In this document: positions 19,308 to 29,556 of the stretch, in pieces | Layout of the letters: each line of letters begins with the position of its first letter | How positions within the stretch are numbered: position 1 is the stretch's first letter | DNA from: Calothrix anomala FACHB-343 | GTDB taxonomy: Bacteria > Cyanobacteriota > Cyanobacteriia > Cyanobacteriales > Nostocaceae | Direction of reading: 5' to 3' | Assembly (NCBI RefSeq): GCF_014696435.1 | Contig: NZ_JACJQG010000041.1 | Coordinates: forward strand, 1-64,000 | DNA length: 64,000 nt | The notes under the pieces: model-generated | Databases searched by the model: none | What the model saw: the letters and a program-made list of their open reading frames with translations, nothing else | Told to the model about the DNA's origin: nothing | Program-made: the position numbers and the translations under genes

Positions 19308-21035
19308 TTAAAAGCAGAGTTTAGATGATGAATTGGGAGAAGTTGCTGTGACTAGAGGGATTTGAATGGTAAATTCTGTACCTTCTCCTAAAGACGAGAC
19401 ACAATGCAAACTGCCAGCGTGGATTTCTGTGATAATCTGATGACTAATCGCTAATCCTAAGCCTGTACCTTTACCTTCTGACTTGGTAGTGAAGAAAGGG
19501 TCAAATAATTGCGATCGCACTTCTTCTGACATTCCTGTACCATTATCGGCAATTTTGATAATTAGATAATTTTCATCGCTATTGGTGGTGATAGTAATGA
19601 TATTAGGATGGGCGAGTAAATCAGCAAAACTTTTGTTCTGGTTCGACTCTTCTAAAGCATCAATCGCATTAGCGCACAAATTCATAAAAACTTGGTTGAG
19701 TTGTCCGATATAGCAATCAATTTGCGGTAAATTACCATAATGCTTGACAACTTGAATGGCAGGACGATTTGTGGTAGCTTTGAGACGATGCTGTAAAATC
19801 ATTAGGGTAGTGTTAATTCCCTGATGAATATCGGCGGTTTTTTTCTCAGTTCCATCTAGGCGCGAAAAATTGCGCAATGATTCCATGATTGCTTGAATGC
19901 GATCGCTACCTAATTGCATGGAAGAAATCATTTTTGGTAAATCTATCAGCAAGAATTCTAAATCAATAGCTTTTGTTTGCTGTTCAATTTCCTTACCTGG
20001 TTCGGGAAATTTTTGGCGGTAAAGGTTGACTATATTAATTAAATCTTGAATATAGTCGTTAGCTAAAGACAAATTACCAGAGATAAAATTTACCGGATTA
20101 TTCACTTCATGGGCAACACCTGCAACTAACTGTCCTAAAGAAGAGATTTTTTCTGTATGTGCTAATTTGGCTTGAGTGCGTTGCAATTGTTGTAAAGCTT
20201 GTTCTAGTTTACTCGCTTGTTGTTGCTGAAAACATCTTTCTATATGTTGACGTTGGATAATTTCATGTTCGAGATTGGCTAAAGCTACTGTTCTTTCGAT
20301 TGCTGTTGTCTCTAAGGAAATTATTAATGCTAATCCTAAAATTGCAAAGGTGACAATCCCAATAGTTGTAGCTAGCGCAGCAGCATCAACAGCCATCGCT
20401 GAAGGTGTCTGTACTACTGCGATCGCATGAAAGTTAGTAGCAGTCATCCCTGTATAATGTACAGTAGGGATAGCTGCGCCCATAATCATCGCACTAAATA
20501 TTTTCTTCCTTCTATAGGCTACAGTATGGCGATCGGGTAAATGAAATGCTAACCATAAAGCTGCGAAGGAAACGATAAAAGCGATCGCTACGGAAATTCC
20601 TACTAATAGATAGTTGTAATGAATACTCGCATTCAGACGCATCGCCACCATTCCCGTATAGTGCATGGTGGTAATACCCAGCCCCATCAATAGACTACCA
20701 GCAAGTAAATTAGAGATACCCATTACTTCCTGACTGACAACAAATAAAGCACAGCCTGAGGCGAAAATAGCTGCCAAAACTGATATCAGCACGGTAAATA
20801 TATCATATTTTACAGGAATTGGTAAATGAAAGGCGAGTATGCCGACAAAGTGCATAGACCAAATACCAGTTCCCATTGCGATCGCACCGCCAATTAACCA
20901 GCCAATTTGCGCATATCCTATCGATCTGCGCACTCGTTCCGCTAAATCTAAGCTGGTGTAAGCAGCCAGTAGTGCGATCGCTATTGAAAGAATTAATAAC
21001 CGAATGTCATAACTACCAGTAATAACTGTACTCAT
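19308..21035 (-). CDS. MHYT-domain sensor histidine kinase
   Basis: A 575-residue kinase. The N-terminal MHYT membrane sensor (about 1-245, seven helices) carries its hallmark repeats WSMHFVG, TTMHYTG and PTVHYTG, whose Met/His residues are proposed to bind copper and sense a diatomic gas. A coiled coil (about 260-295) leads to the HisKA domain with phospho-acceptor His near 308 ([11 protein letters not shown]). The ATPase domain has the N box ([10 protein letters not shown]), IADNGTGM and GTGLGLAIS. No response regulator is adjacent, so the partner is encoded elsewhere. Confidence 0.9.
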   Translation of the reverse strand: MSTVITGSYDIRLLILSIAIALLAAYTSLDLAERVRRSIGYAQIGWLIGGAIAMGTGIWSMHFVGILAFHLPIPVKYDIFTVLISVLAAIFASGCALFVVSQEVMGISNLLAGSLLMGLGITTMHYTGMVAMRLNASIHYNYLLVGISVAIAFIVSFAALWLAFHLPDRHTVAYRRKKIFSAMIMGAAIPTVHYTGMTATNFHAIAVVQTPSAMAVDAAALATTIGIVTFAILGLALIISLETTAIERTVALANLEHEIIQRQHIERCFQQQQASKLEQALQQLQRTQAKLAHTEKISSLGQLVAGVAHEVNNPVNFISGNLSLANDYIQDLINIVNLYRQKFPEPGKEIEQQTKAIDLEFLLIDLPKMISSMQLGSDRIQAIMESLRNFSRLDGTEKKTADIHQGINTTLMILQHRLKATTNRPAIQVVKHYGNLPQIDCYIGQLNQVFMNLCANAIDALEESNQNKSFADLLAHPNIITITTNSDENYLIIKIADNGTGMSEEVRSQLFDPFFTTKSEGKGTGLGLAISHQIITEIHAGSLHCVSSLGEGTEFTIQIPLVTATSPNSSSKLCF

Positions 21036-21260
21036 ATAATAAATTTATTTTCTCTGCCAGCAAAATTCATTTCAGCACCGATGCTAATTCTATAAAGAGA
21101 AAATAAAGAAAATATGAGATTTTTAAAATTAATAATTCCCTAATAAAAGACAAATTCTTATAATTCCCATTTCTTCCTCAAAAATCACACCTAATCTTTA
21201 TCTTGTGTTTGATTTAATTAAATATCGTCAACAGTAATTCCCCTTACTGATGACTAATGA

Positions 21261-21683
21261 CTAATGACTAAAGCGCATCATCATTTTTTCTGGTGCAGCT
21301 AAACTTTTAAACCCGCAGCGTCGGTATAATCCATGAGCGTCTTTCGTTCCTAAGAACCACTTAGGTACAGTTTGCAGTTCTGAATATTCCAAAATGTACT
21401 GCACAAACCATTTACCTAAACCCTGTCTGCGATAAGGCTCAAGAATAAACACATCTTTTAACAGCGCAGAAGTAGCATAATCAGTAATTACCCTAGCAAA
21501 ACCAACTTGCTGTTCATCTTCGTAAAGTCCGAAGCATAAAGAATTTTCAATTGATTTTGCTAAAACTTCTAAAGGCATATTTTCTGCTAAATCAGCACTG
21601 CACAGAAAATTGTGGATCATGGGGATATTCAGTTTAGATTTATCTATGCTGATATAAAATCTATGTTTTAAATCTTCATTCAT
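21261..21683 (-). CDS. GNAT family N-acetyltransferase
   Basis: A 140-residue GNAT protein. The acetyl-CoA loop is visible as EPYRRQGLGKWFVQYIL (motif A), and GLYRRCGFKSL near the end is motif B. The ATG at 21681-21683 has a GAGG about 8 bases upstream and is chosen. The frame is open to 21875, but that 64-residue extension is translated from repeat DNA and is not protein-like. The acceptor substrate is unknown. Confidence 0.8.
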   Translation of the reverse strand: MNEDLKHRFYISIDKSKLNIPMIHNFLCSADLAENMPLEVLAKSIENSLCFGLYEDEQQVGFARVITDYATSALLKDVFILEPYRRQGLGKWFVQYILEYSELQTVPKWFLGTKDAHGLYRRCGFKSLAAPEKMMMRFSH

Positions 21684-21776
21684 AGCGACCTCAAGAAATT
21701 TACCAATAAATTGATTTATCTGCGAGATGTAGATGCAAATGATGAAAAACTCCACCCACAAGGGGATGGAGTTTTT

Positions 21777-21898
21777 GGGCATGGGGAATCGGGCATGGGG
21801 CATGGGAAAGAACATAACCAATGCCCAATGCCCAATGCCCCAAGCGGCGGGGCGGCTGTCCCTCTCCACCCACAAGGGGATGAAGTTTCCCGCCGCTT
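21777..21898. repeat. CATGGGG/AATGCCC repeats and 57-bp inverted-repeat element, copy 2
   Basis: Heptamer-like repeats (21777-21842) lead into AAGCGGCGGG...CCCGCCGCTT (21842-21898), the sister of the element at 12795-12851. The core CCCTCTCCACCC is shared, and CCACCCACAAGGGGATG occurs once more at about 21750-21770. Confidence 0.75.
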
Positions 21899-21975
21899 TC
21901 GATGAAACTACTGAAACATTAGCTGAATGAAAGAGGCTATATTCAGCAAGAGCAGGGATATATCTATTATTAATT

Positions 21976-23424
21976 ATGAATCAAATAGGTACCACATCTT
22001 GGAATTTAGTTTTGGATACCTTCAAAAAAATTTGGGGCTACGATGATTTTCGTTCCCCACAGGGAGAAATTGTCAGCAGTTTATTAGCTCAAAAAGATGC
22101 CTTAATTATTATGCCCACAGGCGGGGGAAAGTCGATTTGTTTTCAACTTCCCGCACTGCTCCAAACAGGATTAACTTTGGTAGTTTCCCCTTTAGTGGCG
22201 TTGATGGAAAATCAAGTACAGGAACTACGTCAGTTAAACCTCAGCGCCGCATTGTTGCATAGCGAATTACCAGCATCTCAACGCCGTTTAACAATGCAAG
22301 CATTAGCACAACAAAAACTGCGGTTATTATATTTATCACCAGAAACTTTACTGAGTGCGCCAGTTTGGGAAATTTTATCTCAGCCACAATTGCAGATTAA
22401 CGGCATCATTCTCGATGAAGCCCATTGTTTAGTCCAGTGGGGTGAAACCTTTCGTCCAGCTTATCGCAGATTAGGTGCAGTGCGCCCAGCTTTGCTGCAA
22501 TCGAAACCAGTCGGAACGAAAATTAGCGTAGCAGCTTTTACCGCCACTGCTGACCCTGTAGCGCAAAAAACCATCGCCACAGTTTTACAATTACAACAAC
22601 CAGATATTTATCGTCTCAATCCCTACCGGGCGAATCTGCATCTTAACGTCTGCATAGCTTGGACTCCGAGAGGGAGAAAGCAGAAATTATGCAAATTTAT
22701 CCAAAATCGACCGCAACAAGCCGGATTAGTCTATGTGCGCACCCGCCGCGATAGCGAGGATTTAGCCGCATGGTTTACGGAAATGGGTTATGCTACAGCT
22801 GCGTACCATGCAGGTTTGAGTGCAACAGAACGCCGCGCTGTGGAAGCTAGCTGGTTAAGTGGTAAAATGCCATTTGTGGTCTGTACCTGTGCATTTGGTA
22901 TGGGGATTAATAAACCAGATGTGCGTTGGGTTATACATTATCACGCACCGTTGCTGCTTTCAGAATATGTGCAAGAAATTGGGCGCGCTGGAAGAGATGG
23001 AAAACCAGCCGAAGCTTTAACGTTAATTAGCGAACCTACAGGATGGTTAGATGGGGAAGATAAACAGAGACAGGAGTTTTTTGCACAACAAATGCGATCG
23101 CAACAACAAACCGCACAGCAATTAATCAAAAAACTACCCAAACGAGGAGAAGTCAATTCTGTAGCGCGACAATTTCCCCAAGGTGCGATCGCTCTTTCTC
23201 TACTCCATAGTAGCGGTCAATTACACTGGCTTGACCCATTTCATTATCAAATCCAGCCAAGAGTCAACAAACAGCCGATAAACCAGCTTGCAGCCGCCAA
23301 GCAAATGCATCAGTATTTACATAGTAAACATTGTCGCTGGCAATTTTTATTAACCGCCTTTGGTTTTGACAAAGAAGCCGCTAACTGGCGTTGTGGACAT
23401 TGCGATCGCTGTTTGTCTAAATAA
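21976..23424 (+). CDS. RecQ-like ATP-dependent DNA helicase
   Basis: A 482-residue superfamily 2 helicase. Motif I is MPTGGGKSICFQLPALL, motif II is DEAHC, motif VI is IGRAGRDGKP. A short C-terminal RecQ zinc-binding region ends with CRWQFLLTAFGF...CGHCDRC, giving four cysteines. There is no HRDC domain, so the protein is shorter than E. coli RecQ (about 610). It should unwind recombination intermediates 3'-5' at stalled forks. It converges with pheS. Confidence 0.88.
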   Translation: MNQIGTTSWNLVLDTFKKIWGYDDFRSPQGEIVSSLLAQKDALIIMPTGGGKSICFQLPALLQTGLTLVVSPLVALMENQVQELRQLNLSAALLHSELPASQRRLTMQALAQQKLRLLYLSPETLLSAPVWEILSQPQLQINGIILDEAHCLVQWGETFRPAYRRLGAVRPALLQSKPVGTKISVAAFTATADPVAQKTIATVLQLQQPDIYRLNPYRANLHLNVCIAWTPRGRKQKLCKFIQNRPQQAGLVYVRTRRDSEDLAAWFTEMGYATAAYHAGLSATERRAVEASWLSGKMPFVVCTCAFGMGINKPDVRWVIHYHAPLLLSEYVQEIGRAGRDGKPAEALTLISEPTGWLDGEDKQRQEFFAQQMRSQQQTAQQLIKKLPKRGEVNSVARQFPQGAIALSLLHSSGQLHWLDPFHYQIQPRVNKQPINQLAAAKQMHQYLHSKHCRWQFLLTAFGFDKEAANWRCGHCDRCLSK

Positions 23425-23460
23425 TTATCAATTTGTCAAAAATCTCCGGCTACTTTTTCT

Positions 23461-23528
23461 CTTCGTGACTTCGCGCCTTCGTGGTTTAATCATATTTTTT
23501 AACCGCGAAGGCGCAAAGAACGCAAAGA
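23461..23528. repeat. Imperfect inverted repeat between convergent recQ-like and pheS genes
   Basis: CTTCGCGCCTTCGTGGTT on the left pairs imperfectly with AACCGCGAAGGCGCAAAGAA on the right around an AT-rich loop with T-runs. Its place between two convergent stops fits a bidirectional terminator. Confidence 0.45.
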
Positions 23529-23553
23529 AGAAGAGTTTATTGAAGTATCAGCT

Positions 23554-24546
23554 TTAAAACTGGCGTAAAAAGCGCAAATCGCTGGCGTACAACCTGCGAA
23601 TATCATCCATTTGATGTAAAACCATCGCAAAACGTTCTACACCAAAACCAGCAGCAAACCCAGTATAAATTTCTGGGTCATAACCTACAGATTTTAAAAC
23701 ATTTGGATCGACCATCCCGCAACCCATCACTTCCAGCCAGCGCCCATTCCATTGCAAATCCACTTCTGCAGAAGGTTCGGTAAAGGGGAAGTAACTCGCA
23801 CGGAAGCGAATTGGCAAATCGCCAAACATAGCTTGCAAAAATACCTTAATTGTGCCTTTGAGGTCTGTAAATGTTAACCCCTCATCAATGGCTAAAAGTT
23901 CTATTTGATGGAAAACGGCTGAGTGTGTCGCATCCACATTATCCCGGCGATAAACTCGCCCTGGCGCGACTACCCGAATTGGCGGTTCTTCCGTTTCCAT
24001 GTAACGAATTTGCACGGAGGAAGTGTGAGTCCGCAGCAAATTACCATCTGGTAAGTAGAATGTATCTTGCATATCGCGGGCGGGATGGTCTGGCGGAGTA
24101 TTCAACGCCTCAAAATTGTAATAATCTGTTTCCATCTCTGGCCCTTGCGCCACAGTGTAGCCCATGCCCACAAAAATATCCAGCGCCCGGTCAATAATAC
24201 CATTGAGGGGGTGAATTCGACCTTGGGGGCTGAAAATTCCTGGCATAGTGACATCCAGAGTTTCCGCTTCTAACTGGGCTTGAATTTGCGCAGTTTCTAA
24301 AGCGGTGCGCTGCTTATCTAAACTATCTTGTAAAGATTCTTTAACAGTATTGGCGATCGCTCCAATTTTCGGGCGTTCTTCTGCACTCATCTGCCCCATA
24401 CTGCGCAAAAGTGCCCCTAGTTGCCCTTTTTTACCCAGATAGCTGACTCTGAGTTCTTCTAGGCGTTCTAAGGTATCAGCAGCTGCGATCGCTTGTTCTC
24501 CTTCCTGCCGTAGTGCTAAAAGTTGAGCCTCTAAATTGCTAGTCAT
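23554..24546 (-). CDS. pheS: Phenylalanyl-tRNA synthetase alpha subunit
   Basis: 330 residues, normal for PheS. An N-terminal coiled coil (about 1-85, tRNA binding) precedes the class II catalytic core. Motif 2 is seen as [18 protein letters not shown] and motif 3 as [17 protein letters not shown]. The [10 protein letters not shown] and [11 protein letters not shown] stretches are diagnostic. It charges tRNA-Phe with PheT, which is not in the window; split pheS/pheT loci are normal in cyanobacteria. Confidence 0.96.
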   Translation of the reverse strand: MTSNLEAQLLALRQEGEQAIAAADTLERLEELRVSYLGKKGQLGALLRSMGQMSAEERPKIGAIANTVKESLQDSLDKQRTALETAQIQAQLEAETLDVTMPGIFSPQGRIHPLNGIIDRALDIFVGMGYTVAQGPEMETDYYNFEALNTPPDHPARDMQDTFYLPDGNLLRTHTSSVQIRYMETEEPPIRVVAPGRVYRRDNVDATHSAVFHQIELLAIDEGLTFTDLKGTIKVFLQAMFGDLPIRFRASYFPFTEPSAEVDLQWNGRWLEVMGCGMVDPNVLKSVGYDPEIYTGFAAGFGVERFAMVLHQMDDIRRLYASDLRFLRQF

Positions 24547-24716
24547 TAGTTAATACTCAAGAGTCAATAGTCAATTGGTGTCAATCGTCCAAAGTTTTGG
24601 ACTTGTCGGCAAATAACCCTAGTAGTATGCCATTAAAACCAAACCTCTGTTTACCAGTTTATAAGGGATTCAGTGTTTGCATCTGTTTTTTGTCTGCTAT
24701 TTGTGACCCTCGACAT

Positions 24717-24778
24717 TGACAAATAGCCAATAACCAATAACTAATGACAAATGACCCATGACTAATGACCAATCACCA
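24717..24778. repeat. Degenerate short repeats (CCAATAA / CTAATGA type) in the surE leader
   Basis: A run of related 7-9-mers (CAATAAC, TAATGAC, AATGACC) fills the last 60 bp before the surE start codon, much like the heptamer arrays elsewhere. Confidence 0.6.
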
Positions 24779-25575
24779 TGAAATTACTCATTAGCAATGA
24801 TGACGGAGTTTCTGCTTTAGGTATTCGTACCTTAGCCAACAGTTTAGCAGAGGCTGGTCATGATGTAACCGTAGTTTGCCCAGACCGAGAGCGATCGGCC
24901 ACCGGTCATGGATTAACCTTACACCAACCGATTCGCGCCGAAATTGTCGAGTCAATTTTTCACCCAAATGTCAAAGCATGGGCTTGCGATGGTACGCCCT
25001 CAGACTGTGTGAAATTGGCGCTTTGGGCTTTATTAGAATCTCCCCCCGATTTAGTGCTGTCTGGAATTAATCAAGGCGCTAATTTAGGCACGGAAATTCT
25101 CTATTCCGGAACCGTGTCTGCCGCGATGGAAGGTATAATAGAAGGTCTTCCCAGTATAGCTTTCAGCCTTGCCAGTCATACATATAAAGACTATCAAGTT
25201 GCTGCTCGCTTTGCCCAAAATCTCGTAGCCCAACTGGCTGCCAAACCTCTGCCTGAGTTAATGTTACTGAATGTAAATATTCCCCCTGTGAAGTGGGAAG
25301 AAATTGCTGGCGTAGCAATTACACGGCAGGGAGTGCGGCGCTATGTTGATGTATTTGATAAGCGCGTCGATCCTCGTGGTAAAACCTACTACTGGTTAAC
25401 CGGTGAAGTGCTTGAGGATGTCGAACCCCCAGAGGGTTTAAATTTGCCTCAACACATCCCCATTGATGTGCATGTTATCCGTAAAAATTACATTAGTATC
25501 ACGCCATTACAATACAATCTCACCTACGCAACTGGCATTAACCAATTAGCAGATTGGGAATTTAAATTTACGTAA
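24778..25575 (+). CDS. surE: 5'/3'-nucleotidase SurE
   Basis: 265 residues with the SurE metal site NDDG at 7-10 ([15 protein letters not shown]) and the conserved [19 protein letters not shown], which supplies the other ligands. SurE dephosphorylates nucleoside monophosphates and is linked to stationary-phase survival. Its length is standard. The start ATG is fixed by the conserved N-terminus. Confidence 0.95.
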   Translation: MKLLISNDDGVSALGIRTLANSLAEAGHDVTVVCPDRERSATGHGLTLHQPIRAEIVESIFHPNVKAWACDGTPSDCVKLALWALLESPPDLVLSGINQGANLGTEILYSGTVSAAMEGIIEGLPSIAFSLASHTYKDYQVAARFAQNLVAQLAAKPLPELMLLNVNIPPVKWEEIAGVAITRQGVRRYVDVFDKRVDPRGKTYYWLTGEVLEDVEPPEGLNLPQHIPIDVHVIRKNYISITPLQYNLTYATGINQLADWEFKFT

Positions 25576-25768
25576 TAACTTTGTCTTCTTTAGAAAAATT
25601 TGCAACTGAGGAGGTATTTAAATCTATTTTCCCGAAACTTAGGCTATAAAGTAGGAGCGCTCTCGATCCCATCGCTAAACTCAGTCCTAATAACTTAGGA
25701 TTTTTGCTTAGTAATGTCTCACTCAAGCTGACAAAAATAGCCTGAAAAAGGGTATGCTGTTTTACCAA
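25568..25768 (-). CDS. Possible small protein (TTG start), unrecognised
   Basis: A 66-residue frame overlaps the last codons of surE on the opposite strand. What favours it is a strong GAGGAG about 7 bases before TTG 25766-25768 and an amphipathic sequence ([32 protein letters not shown]). It lies in a gap with no other gene. Against it are the TTG start and lack of any recognised family. It could be a small membrane-associated protein or chance. Confidence 0.3.
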   Translation of the reverse strand: MVKQHTLFQAIFVSLSETLLSKNPKLLGLSLAMGSRALLLYSLSFGKIDLNTSSVANFSKEDKVIT

Positions 25769-25868
25769 GAAATTCTCCTCTATTAAAATGGTAAGACCGC
25801 ATAAACTGAAGAATAATCAGTAACAATTTGTTTTATCGATCGCCCGCTCAGTCCAGAAAGCAACACCC

Positions 25869-26753
25869 ATGTCTAGGTTAGAACACCAATTTACCGTGCA
25901 ATTTTGGGGCGTTCGCGGCAGCATCCCCAGTCCAGGGACACATACCGTGCGTTATGGCGGTAACACCCCTTGCGTCGCCATGCAAGTAGGTGGTAACCGC
26001 TTAATTTTCGATGGTGGCACCGGGCTACATGTTTTGGGACAATCTTTATTGTCACAAATGCCGTTAGAAGGTCATCTATTTTTCACCCACTCTCACTGGG
26101 ATCACATGCAAGGATTTCCATTCTTTGCACCAGGGTTTGTCAAGGGCAACAGTTTTAAAATCTACGGCGCAATTGCTCCCGATGGTTCCACAATTGAACA
26201 GCGCCTGAATGACCAAATGCTGCACCCAAATTTTCCGGTGCCTTTGCAAATTATGCAGGCTAACTTGAACTTTTGTGACATTACACCGGGGCAACCAATA
26301 CATATTAATGACATTACCGTAGAAACAGCACCACTCAATCACCCCGGTGAAGCGGTGGGATATCGCGTCAACTGGCTTGGCGGTGCTGCGGCTTACATTA
26401 CTGATACAGAACATTTTCCCGATCGCCTGGATGAAAATGTCCTGTGGCTAGCCCGGAATGCCGATGTGCTGATTTATGATTCTACTTATACTGATGATGA
26501 GTATCATTCGCCCACATCACCGAGAATTGGCTGGGGACATTCCACTTGGCAAGAAGCGGTAAAAATTGCTAAAGCTGCTAAGGTGAAGACTCTGGTAATT
26601 TTCCACCACGACCCTGCCCATAACGATGATTTTTTAGATAAAATCGCCAAACAAGCGGTAGAGCAATTCCCCAATGCCATCATGGCCAAGGAAGGGTTAG
26701 TAGTCAATATTCCCGTTTCCGTGCCTTTATCAGAATCTTTATCAGTTAGCTAA
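25869..26753 (+). CDS. MBL-fold metallo-hydrolase
   Basis: 294 residues of metallo-beta-lactamase fold. The metal motif HSHWDH (in FFTHSHWDHMQGFPFF) is intact. Further ligands appear in APLNHPGE and DSTY, and HHDP lies near the end. The opening FWGVRGSIPSPG with RYGGNTPCV is typical of a subgroup related to phosphoribosyl cyclic phosphodiesterases and RNase Z-like enzymes. The substrate is not known. It is probably cytoplasmic, since no signal is seen. Confidence 0.85.
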   Translation: MSRLEHQFTVQFWGVRGSIPSPGTHTVRYGGNTPCVAMQVGGNRLIFDGGTGLHVLGQSLLSQMPLEGHLFFTHSHWDHMQGFPFFAPGFVKGNSFKIYGAIAPDGSTIEQRLNDQMLHPNFPVPLQIMQANLNFCDITPGQPIHINDITVETAPLNHPGEAVGYRVNWLGGAAAYITDTEHFPDRLDENVLWLARNADVLIYDSTYTDDEYHSPTSPRIGWGHSTWQEAVKIAKAAKVKTLVIFHHDPAHNDDFLDKIAKQAVEQFPNAIMAKEGLVVNIPVSVPLSESLSVS

Positions 26754-27187
26754 TTTTTTGTTTAAAGGTAGCAGTCGCATTGATTCGAGATTTTAGATTA
26801 GATTGTTGATCGGAAGCTCTCAGCAAGAGAGTGGCCTTTGAGGTAAACTGCGAAAACTGAAGAACTAGCTTTGCGAGTTCATCAGAGGAGCAAACAAGCC
26901 TGGAGAATAACTCTGTTGGGGCTTTTGCGAGTCAAACCTCGCCACAACCCAAAATGTCAGCCTCAAGCCAAAATGGCTATGGTATCGGGTGCTATGGACT
27001 GAGTAACGAGCGGTTAACCGTTGGCGACTTTCCTGAGAGTATGCTGTGGCTAAACAGTCAGTTATGTCATTCCTTGGCTGATGGCAAAAAATGTCATCTC
27101 GCCTGCGATCGCATTTTCTCCTCTAGGCGGTTACCCATCAGGTAGCTTGTGGCTGATAGCTAAATAAACCTAAAATCCCAGAATCAA
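26754..27187. other. Gap before ribF, possible structured RNA
   Basis: 434 bp with no convincing gene. GCAAACAAGCC (about 26903-26913) can pair with GGGGCTTTTGC (about 26930-26940), giving a roughly 9-bp stem with a 2-nt bulge, followed by further short complementary stretches. It does not match the FMN riboswitch sequence pattern, tmRNA, RNase P RNA or 6S RNA as I know them. Composition is less AT-rich than other gaps. Confidence 0.25.
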
Positions 27188-28276
27188 GTGCTAAATTTGT
27201 CTCAAAATGGGTGTTCTGTGTGGGTTGCTTCTGCAACCGAAGAACTGTTAACGCCAACGGCTGTGGCTCTTGGCAAATTTGATGGCGTGCATCTTGGCCA
27301 TCAAAGAGTAATTAAACCAGTTTTGCAGCGAGCAAACAAACAAGTTCCACCAAGGACTTTGGATGCAGAAGAGAGCAATGTACTCGAACTCTCACCCACA
27401 GACGCTACAAACCATATATACTCAACTGTTGTCACCTTTCATCCCCATCCCCAGGAGTTTTTTTCGGGACAACCCAGGGCGTTATTAACTCCCCTAGATG
27501 AAAAAGTTGCCCAATTGCGATCGCTCGGCATAGAACAGCTAGTACTATTACCCTTTGATAAAGAATTATCAGCTTTATCCCCCGAAGAATTTGTGGAAAA
27601 AATTCTCGTGCAAAAACTGCGATGTCAGCAGCTGAGTGTGGGACAAGATTTTTGTTTTGGCAAACAGCGTACCGGTACAGCCAGGGATTTACAACTACTC
27701 GCCGCAAAATATGATATCCCTGTCACCATAGTTACTCTAGAAAAATACGCAGGTAAGGCTGAATTACCACCAGAAAATCATTGTGTCGATTTTCTACCTA
27801 CACCAGATTTACCAATTAGCACTTCCCTCATCCGCCAAACCTTAGAAAATGGCGATGTCAAAAATGCAAATCTGTTATTAGGCAGGCCTTACACTTTGTT
27901 TGGGCTGGTGATTCAAGGGCAACAATTGGGTAGAACCATTGGCTTTCCTACCGCGAATTTGCAACTCCCAAAAGATAAATTTTTACCCCGCTTTGGTGTT
28001 TACGCCGTGCGCGTTTTCCTCACAGAGCCAACAGCACAGACATCTATCCCCCTATTGGGAGTGATGAATATCGGTAATCGTCCCACCGTTGCAGGTATCA
28101 ATACATCGGTAGAAGTCCATTTATTCGATTGGGCGGGAGACTTGTACGGTAAACAGTTAGCTGTGCAGCTGGTGGAATTTTTACGCCCCGAACAAAAATT
28201 TTCTTCCCTAGAAGCACTCAAAGCACAAATTCAACTCGATTGCAATATTGCGAAAGAAGTTTTGCTATTTCCATGA
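27188..28276 (+). CDS. ribF: Bifunctional riboflavin kinase/FAD synthetase
   Basis: 362 residues. The N-terminal FAD synthetase domain shows GKFDGVHLGHQRVI (nucleotidyltransferase HxGH-type motif) and ISTSLIRQTLENGDV. The C-terminal riboflavin kinase domain has GRTIGFPTANL and MNIGNRPTV. It converts riboflavin to FMN and then FAD. The start is GTG at 27188, and no better start is available because the frame is closed just upstream. A roughly 45-residue segment (about 55-80, QVPPRTLDAEESNVLELSPT) looks like a lineage-specific loop. Confidence 0.93.
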   Translation: MLNLSQNGCSVWVASATEELLTPTAVALGKFDGVHLGHQRVIKPVLQRANKQVPPRTLDAEESNVLELSPTDATNHIYSTVVTFHPHPQEFFSGQPRALLTPLDEKVAQLRSLGIEQLVLLPFDKELSALSPEEFVEKILVQKLRCQQLSVGQDFCFGKQRTGTARDLQLLAAKYDIPVTIVTLEKYAGKAELPPENHCVDFLPTPDLPISTSLIRQTLENGDVKNANLLLGRPYTLFGLVIQGQQLGRTIGFPTANLQLPKDKFLPRFGVYAVRVFLTEPTAQTSIPLLGVMNIGNRPTVAGINTSVEVHLFDWAGDLYGKQLAVQLVEFLRPEQKFSSLEALKAQIQLDCNIAKEVLLFP

Positions 28277-28307
28277 TGAGTTGTGCCGCTTGGTTGGGAA
28301 CAATAGG

Positions 28308-28443
28308 AGGGGCTAGGGGCTAGGGAAGGGGACAAGGGGGACAAGGAAGACAAGGAGGACAAGGGGGATATCAATTATTCATGCCCCATGCCCAATGCCC
28401 AATGCCCCATGCCCAATGCCCAATGCCCAATGCCCTATACCCA
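28308..28443. repeat. GGGACAAG-type repeats and AATGCCC/CATGCCC heptamers
   Basis: Purine-rich GGGGACAAGG units (28325-28370) are followed by nine or so ATGCCCA/ATGCCCC heptamers (28381-28443). The array is open in the frame of the downstream MoxR gene and creates a false N-terminal extension. Confidence 0.8.
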
Positions 28444-28453
28444 ATCCTGGTGC

Positions 28454-29362
28454 ATGAGAGAAAAAATTGACGCTTTAACACAAAACCTGTCTCGTACTAT
28501 CGTTGGTAAAACTGAAGCAATACGTTTGGTGCTGGTTGCTCTTTTTGGCGGTGGTCATGCTTTATTAGAAGATGTTCCTGGTGTTGGTAAAACTCTGCTA
28601 GCTAAGTCTTTAGCGCGTTCTGTTGATGGTAAGTTTCAACGGCTACAATGTACCCCTGATTTATTGCCAACTGATGTTACAGGGACTAACATTTGGAACC
28701 CAAAAAGCGGCGAATTTAGCTTTCTTCCCGGGCCAATATTTGCTAATGTACTCTTAGCTGACGAAATCAACCGCGCTACACCTAGAACTCAGTCAGCGTT
28801 GTTAGAGGTAATGGAAGAACATCAGGTAACAGTTGATGGGGTTTCTCGTCCTGTACCTAAGCCGTTCTTTGTTATCGCTACCCAAAACCCCATTGAATAT
28901 CAGGGAACTTTCCCGCTACCAGAAGCGCAGATGGATCGGTTTATGCTGTCCTTGAGTTTGGGCTATCCTTCTGAGGCAGAAGAACTGCAAATGCTGCAAA
29001 ATTTGGCTGATAATATCAAAGCCGATGATTTGCAAGCTTGCATTACCTTGGACGAAGTGACGCAATTGCGACAACTCTGTGCGCAAGTGAGGGTAGAACC
29101 GACTTTACAGCAATACATCTTAGATTTGGTAAGGGCGACAAGGCAAGATGAGGAAATTTCCCTTGGTGTGAGTCCCCGTGGTACGGTGGCATTACAAAAA
29201 GCTACCCAAGCCCTCGCTTTTATTTTAGGGCGTGAATATGCCATTCCCGATGATGTCAAATTTCTCGTGCCCCATGTACTAGGCCATCGTTTAATTACAA
29301 GAGGCGGGCGCAGTTCTCGCACTGTAGTTGAGCGATTATTGCGATCGCAACCCATTCCCTAA
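28454..29362 (+). CDS. MoxR family AAA+ ATPase
   Basis: 302 residues from ATG 28454. The frame is open 22 codons further up, but those codons are heptamer repeats. Walker A is DVPGVGKTLLA (40-50), Walker B is LLADEINRA (about 103-111), and sensor 1 is IATQNPIE. The C-terminal lid has SPRG and HRLI. MoxR ATPases act as chaperones for metal-cofactor insertion or membrane complexes, usually beside a DUF58/VWA partner. No such partner is here. The stop codon lies inside the target duplication of a MITE, and the terminator is beyond the MITE. Confidence 0.88.
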   Translation: MREKIDALTQNLSRTIVGKTEAIRLVLVALFGGGHALLEDVPGVGKTLLAKSLARSVDGKFQRLQCTPDLLPTDVTGTNIWNPKSGEFSFLPGPIFANVLLADEINRATPRTQSALLEVMEEHQVTVDGVSRPVPKPFFVIATQNPIEYQGTFPLPEAQMDRFMLSLSLGYPSEAEELQMLQNLADNIKADDLQACITLDEVTQLRQLCAQVRVEPTLQQYILDLVRATRQDEEISLGVSPRGTVALQKATQALAFILGREYAIPDDVKFLVPHVLGHRLITRGGRSSRTVVERLLRSQPIP

Positions 29363-29367
29363 ATAAG

Positions 29368-29528
29368 GGGAGCATCCCAATTTTGACGCAATACCCTTCT
29401 AGGGTATTGCTATACCAACAAAGCCTGCCTTCGCAGGCTAAAAGTTTGATAGCCTGCGAAGGCAGGCTTCGTATTTCTAGCCTCACCCTTATAGGGTGAG
29501 GGCGTTTTTGCACATTTGGGATGCTCCC
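29368..29528. mobile_element. MITE, copy 2 (161 bp), at the moxR stop codon
   Basis: The ends are GGGAGCATCCCAA and TTGGGATGCTCCC. The direct 8-bp duplication TAAATAAG flanks it (29360-29367 and 29529-29536). The first TAA of the left duplication is the MoxR stop codon. It is a close sister of copy 1 at 11025-11184, so the two insertions have different targets but the same ends and duplication length. Confidence 0.9.
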
Positions 29529-29556
29529 TAAATAAGTGCTTTCATCTTCTATTTAG

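Noticed and set aside
21684-21875. 64-residue N-terminal extension of the GNAT protein
   Set aside because: Translated from heptamer and inverted-repeat DNA; the internal ATG at 21683 has a GAGG and fits the family.
26754-27187. FMN riboswitch or tmRNA before ribF
   Set aside because: None of the conserved core sequences of these RNAs could be found in the gap.
28388-28453. MPNAQCPMPNAQ extension of the MoxR ATPase
   Set aside because: Pure AATGCCC/CATGCCC repeat translation; family proteins begin at MREKIDAL.
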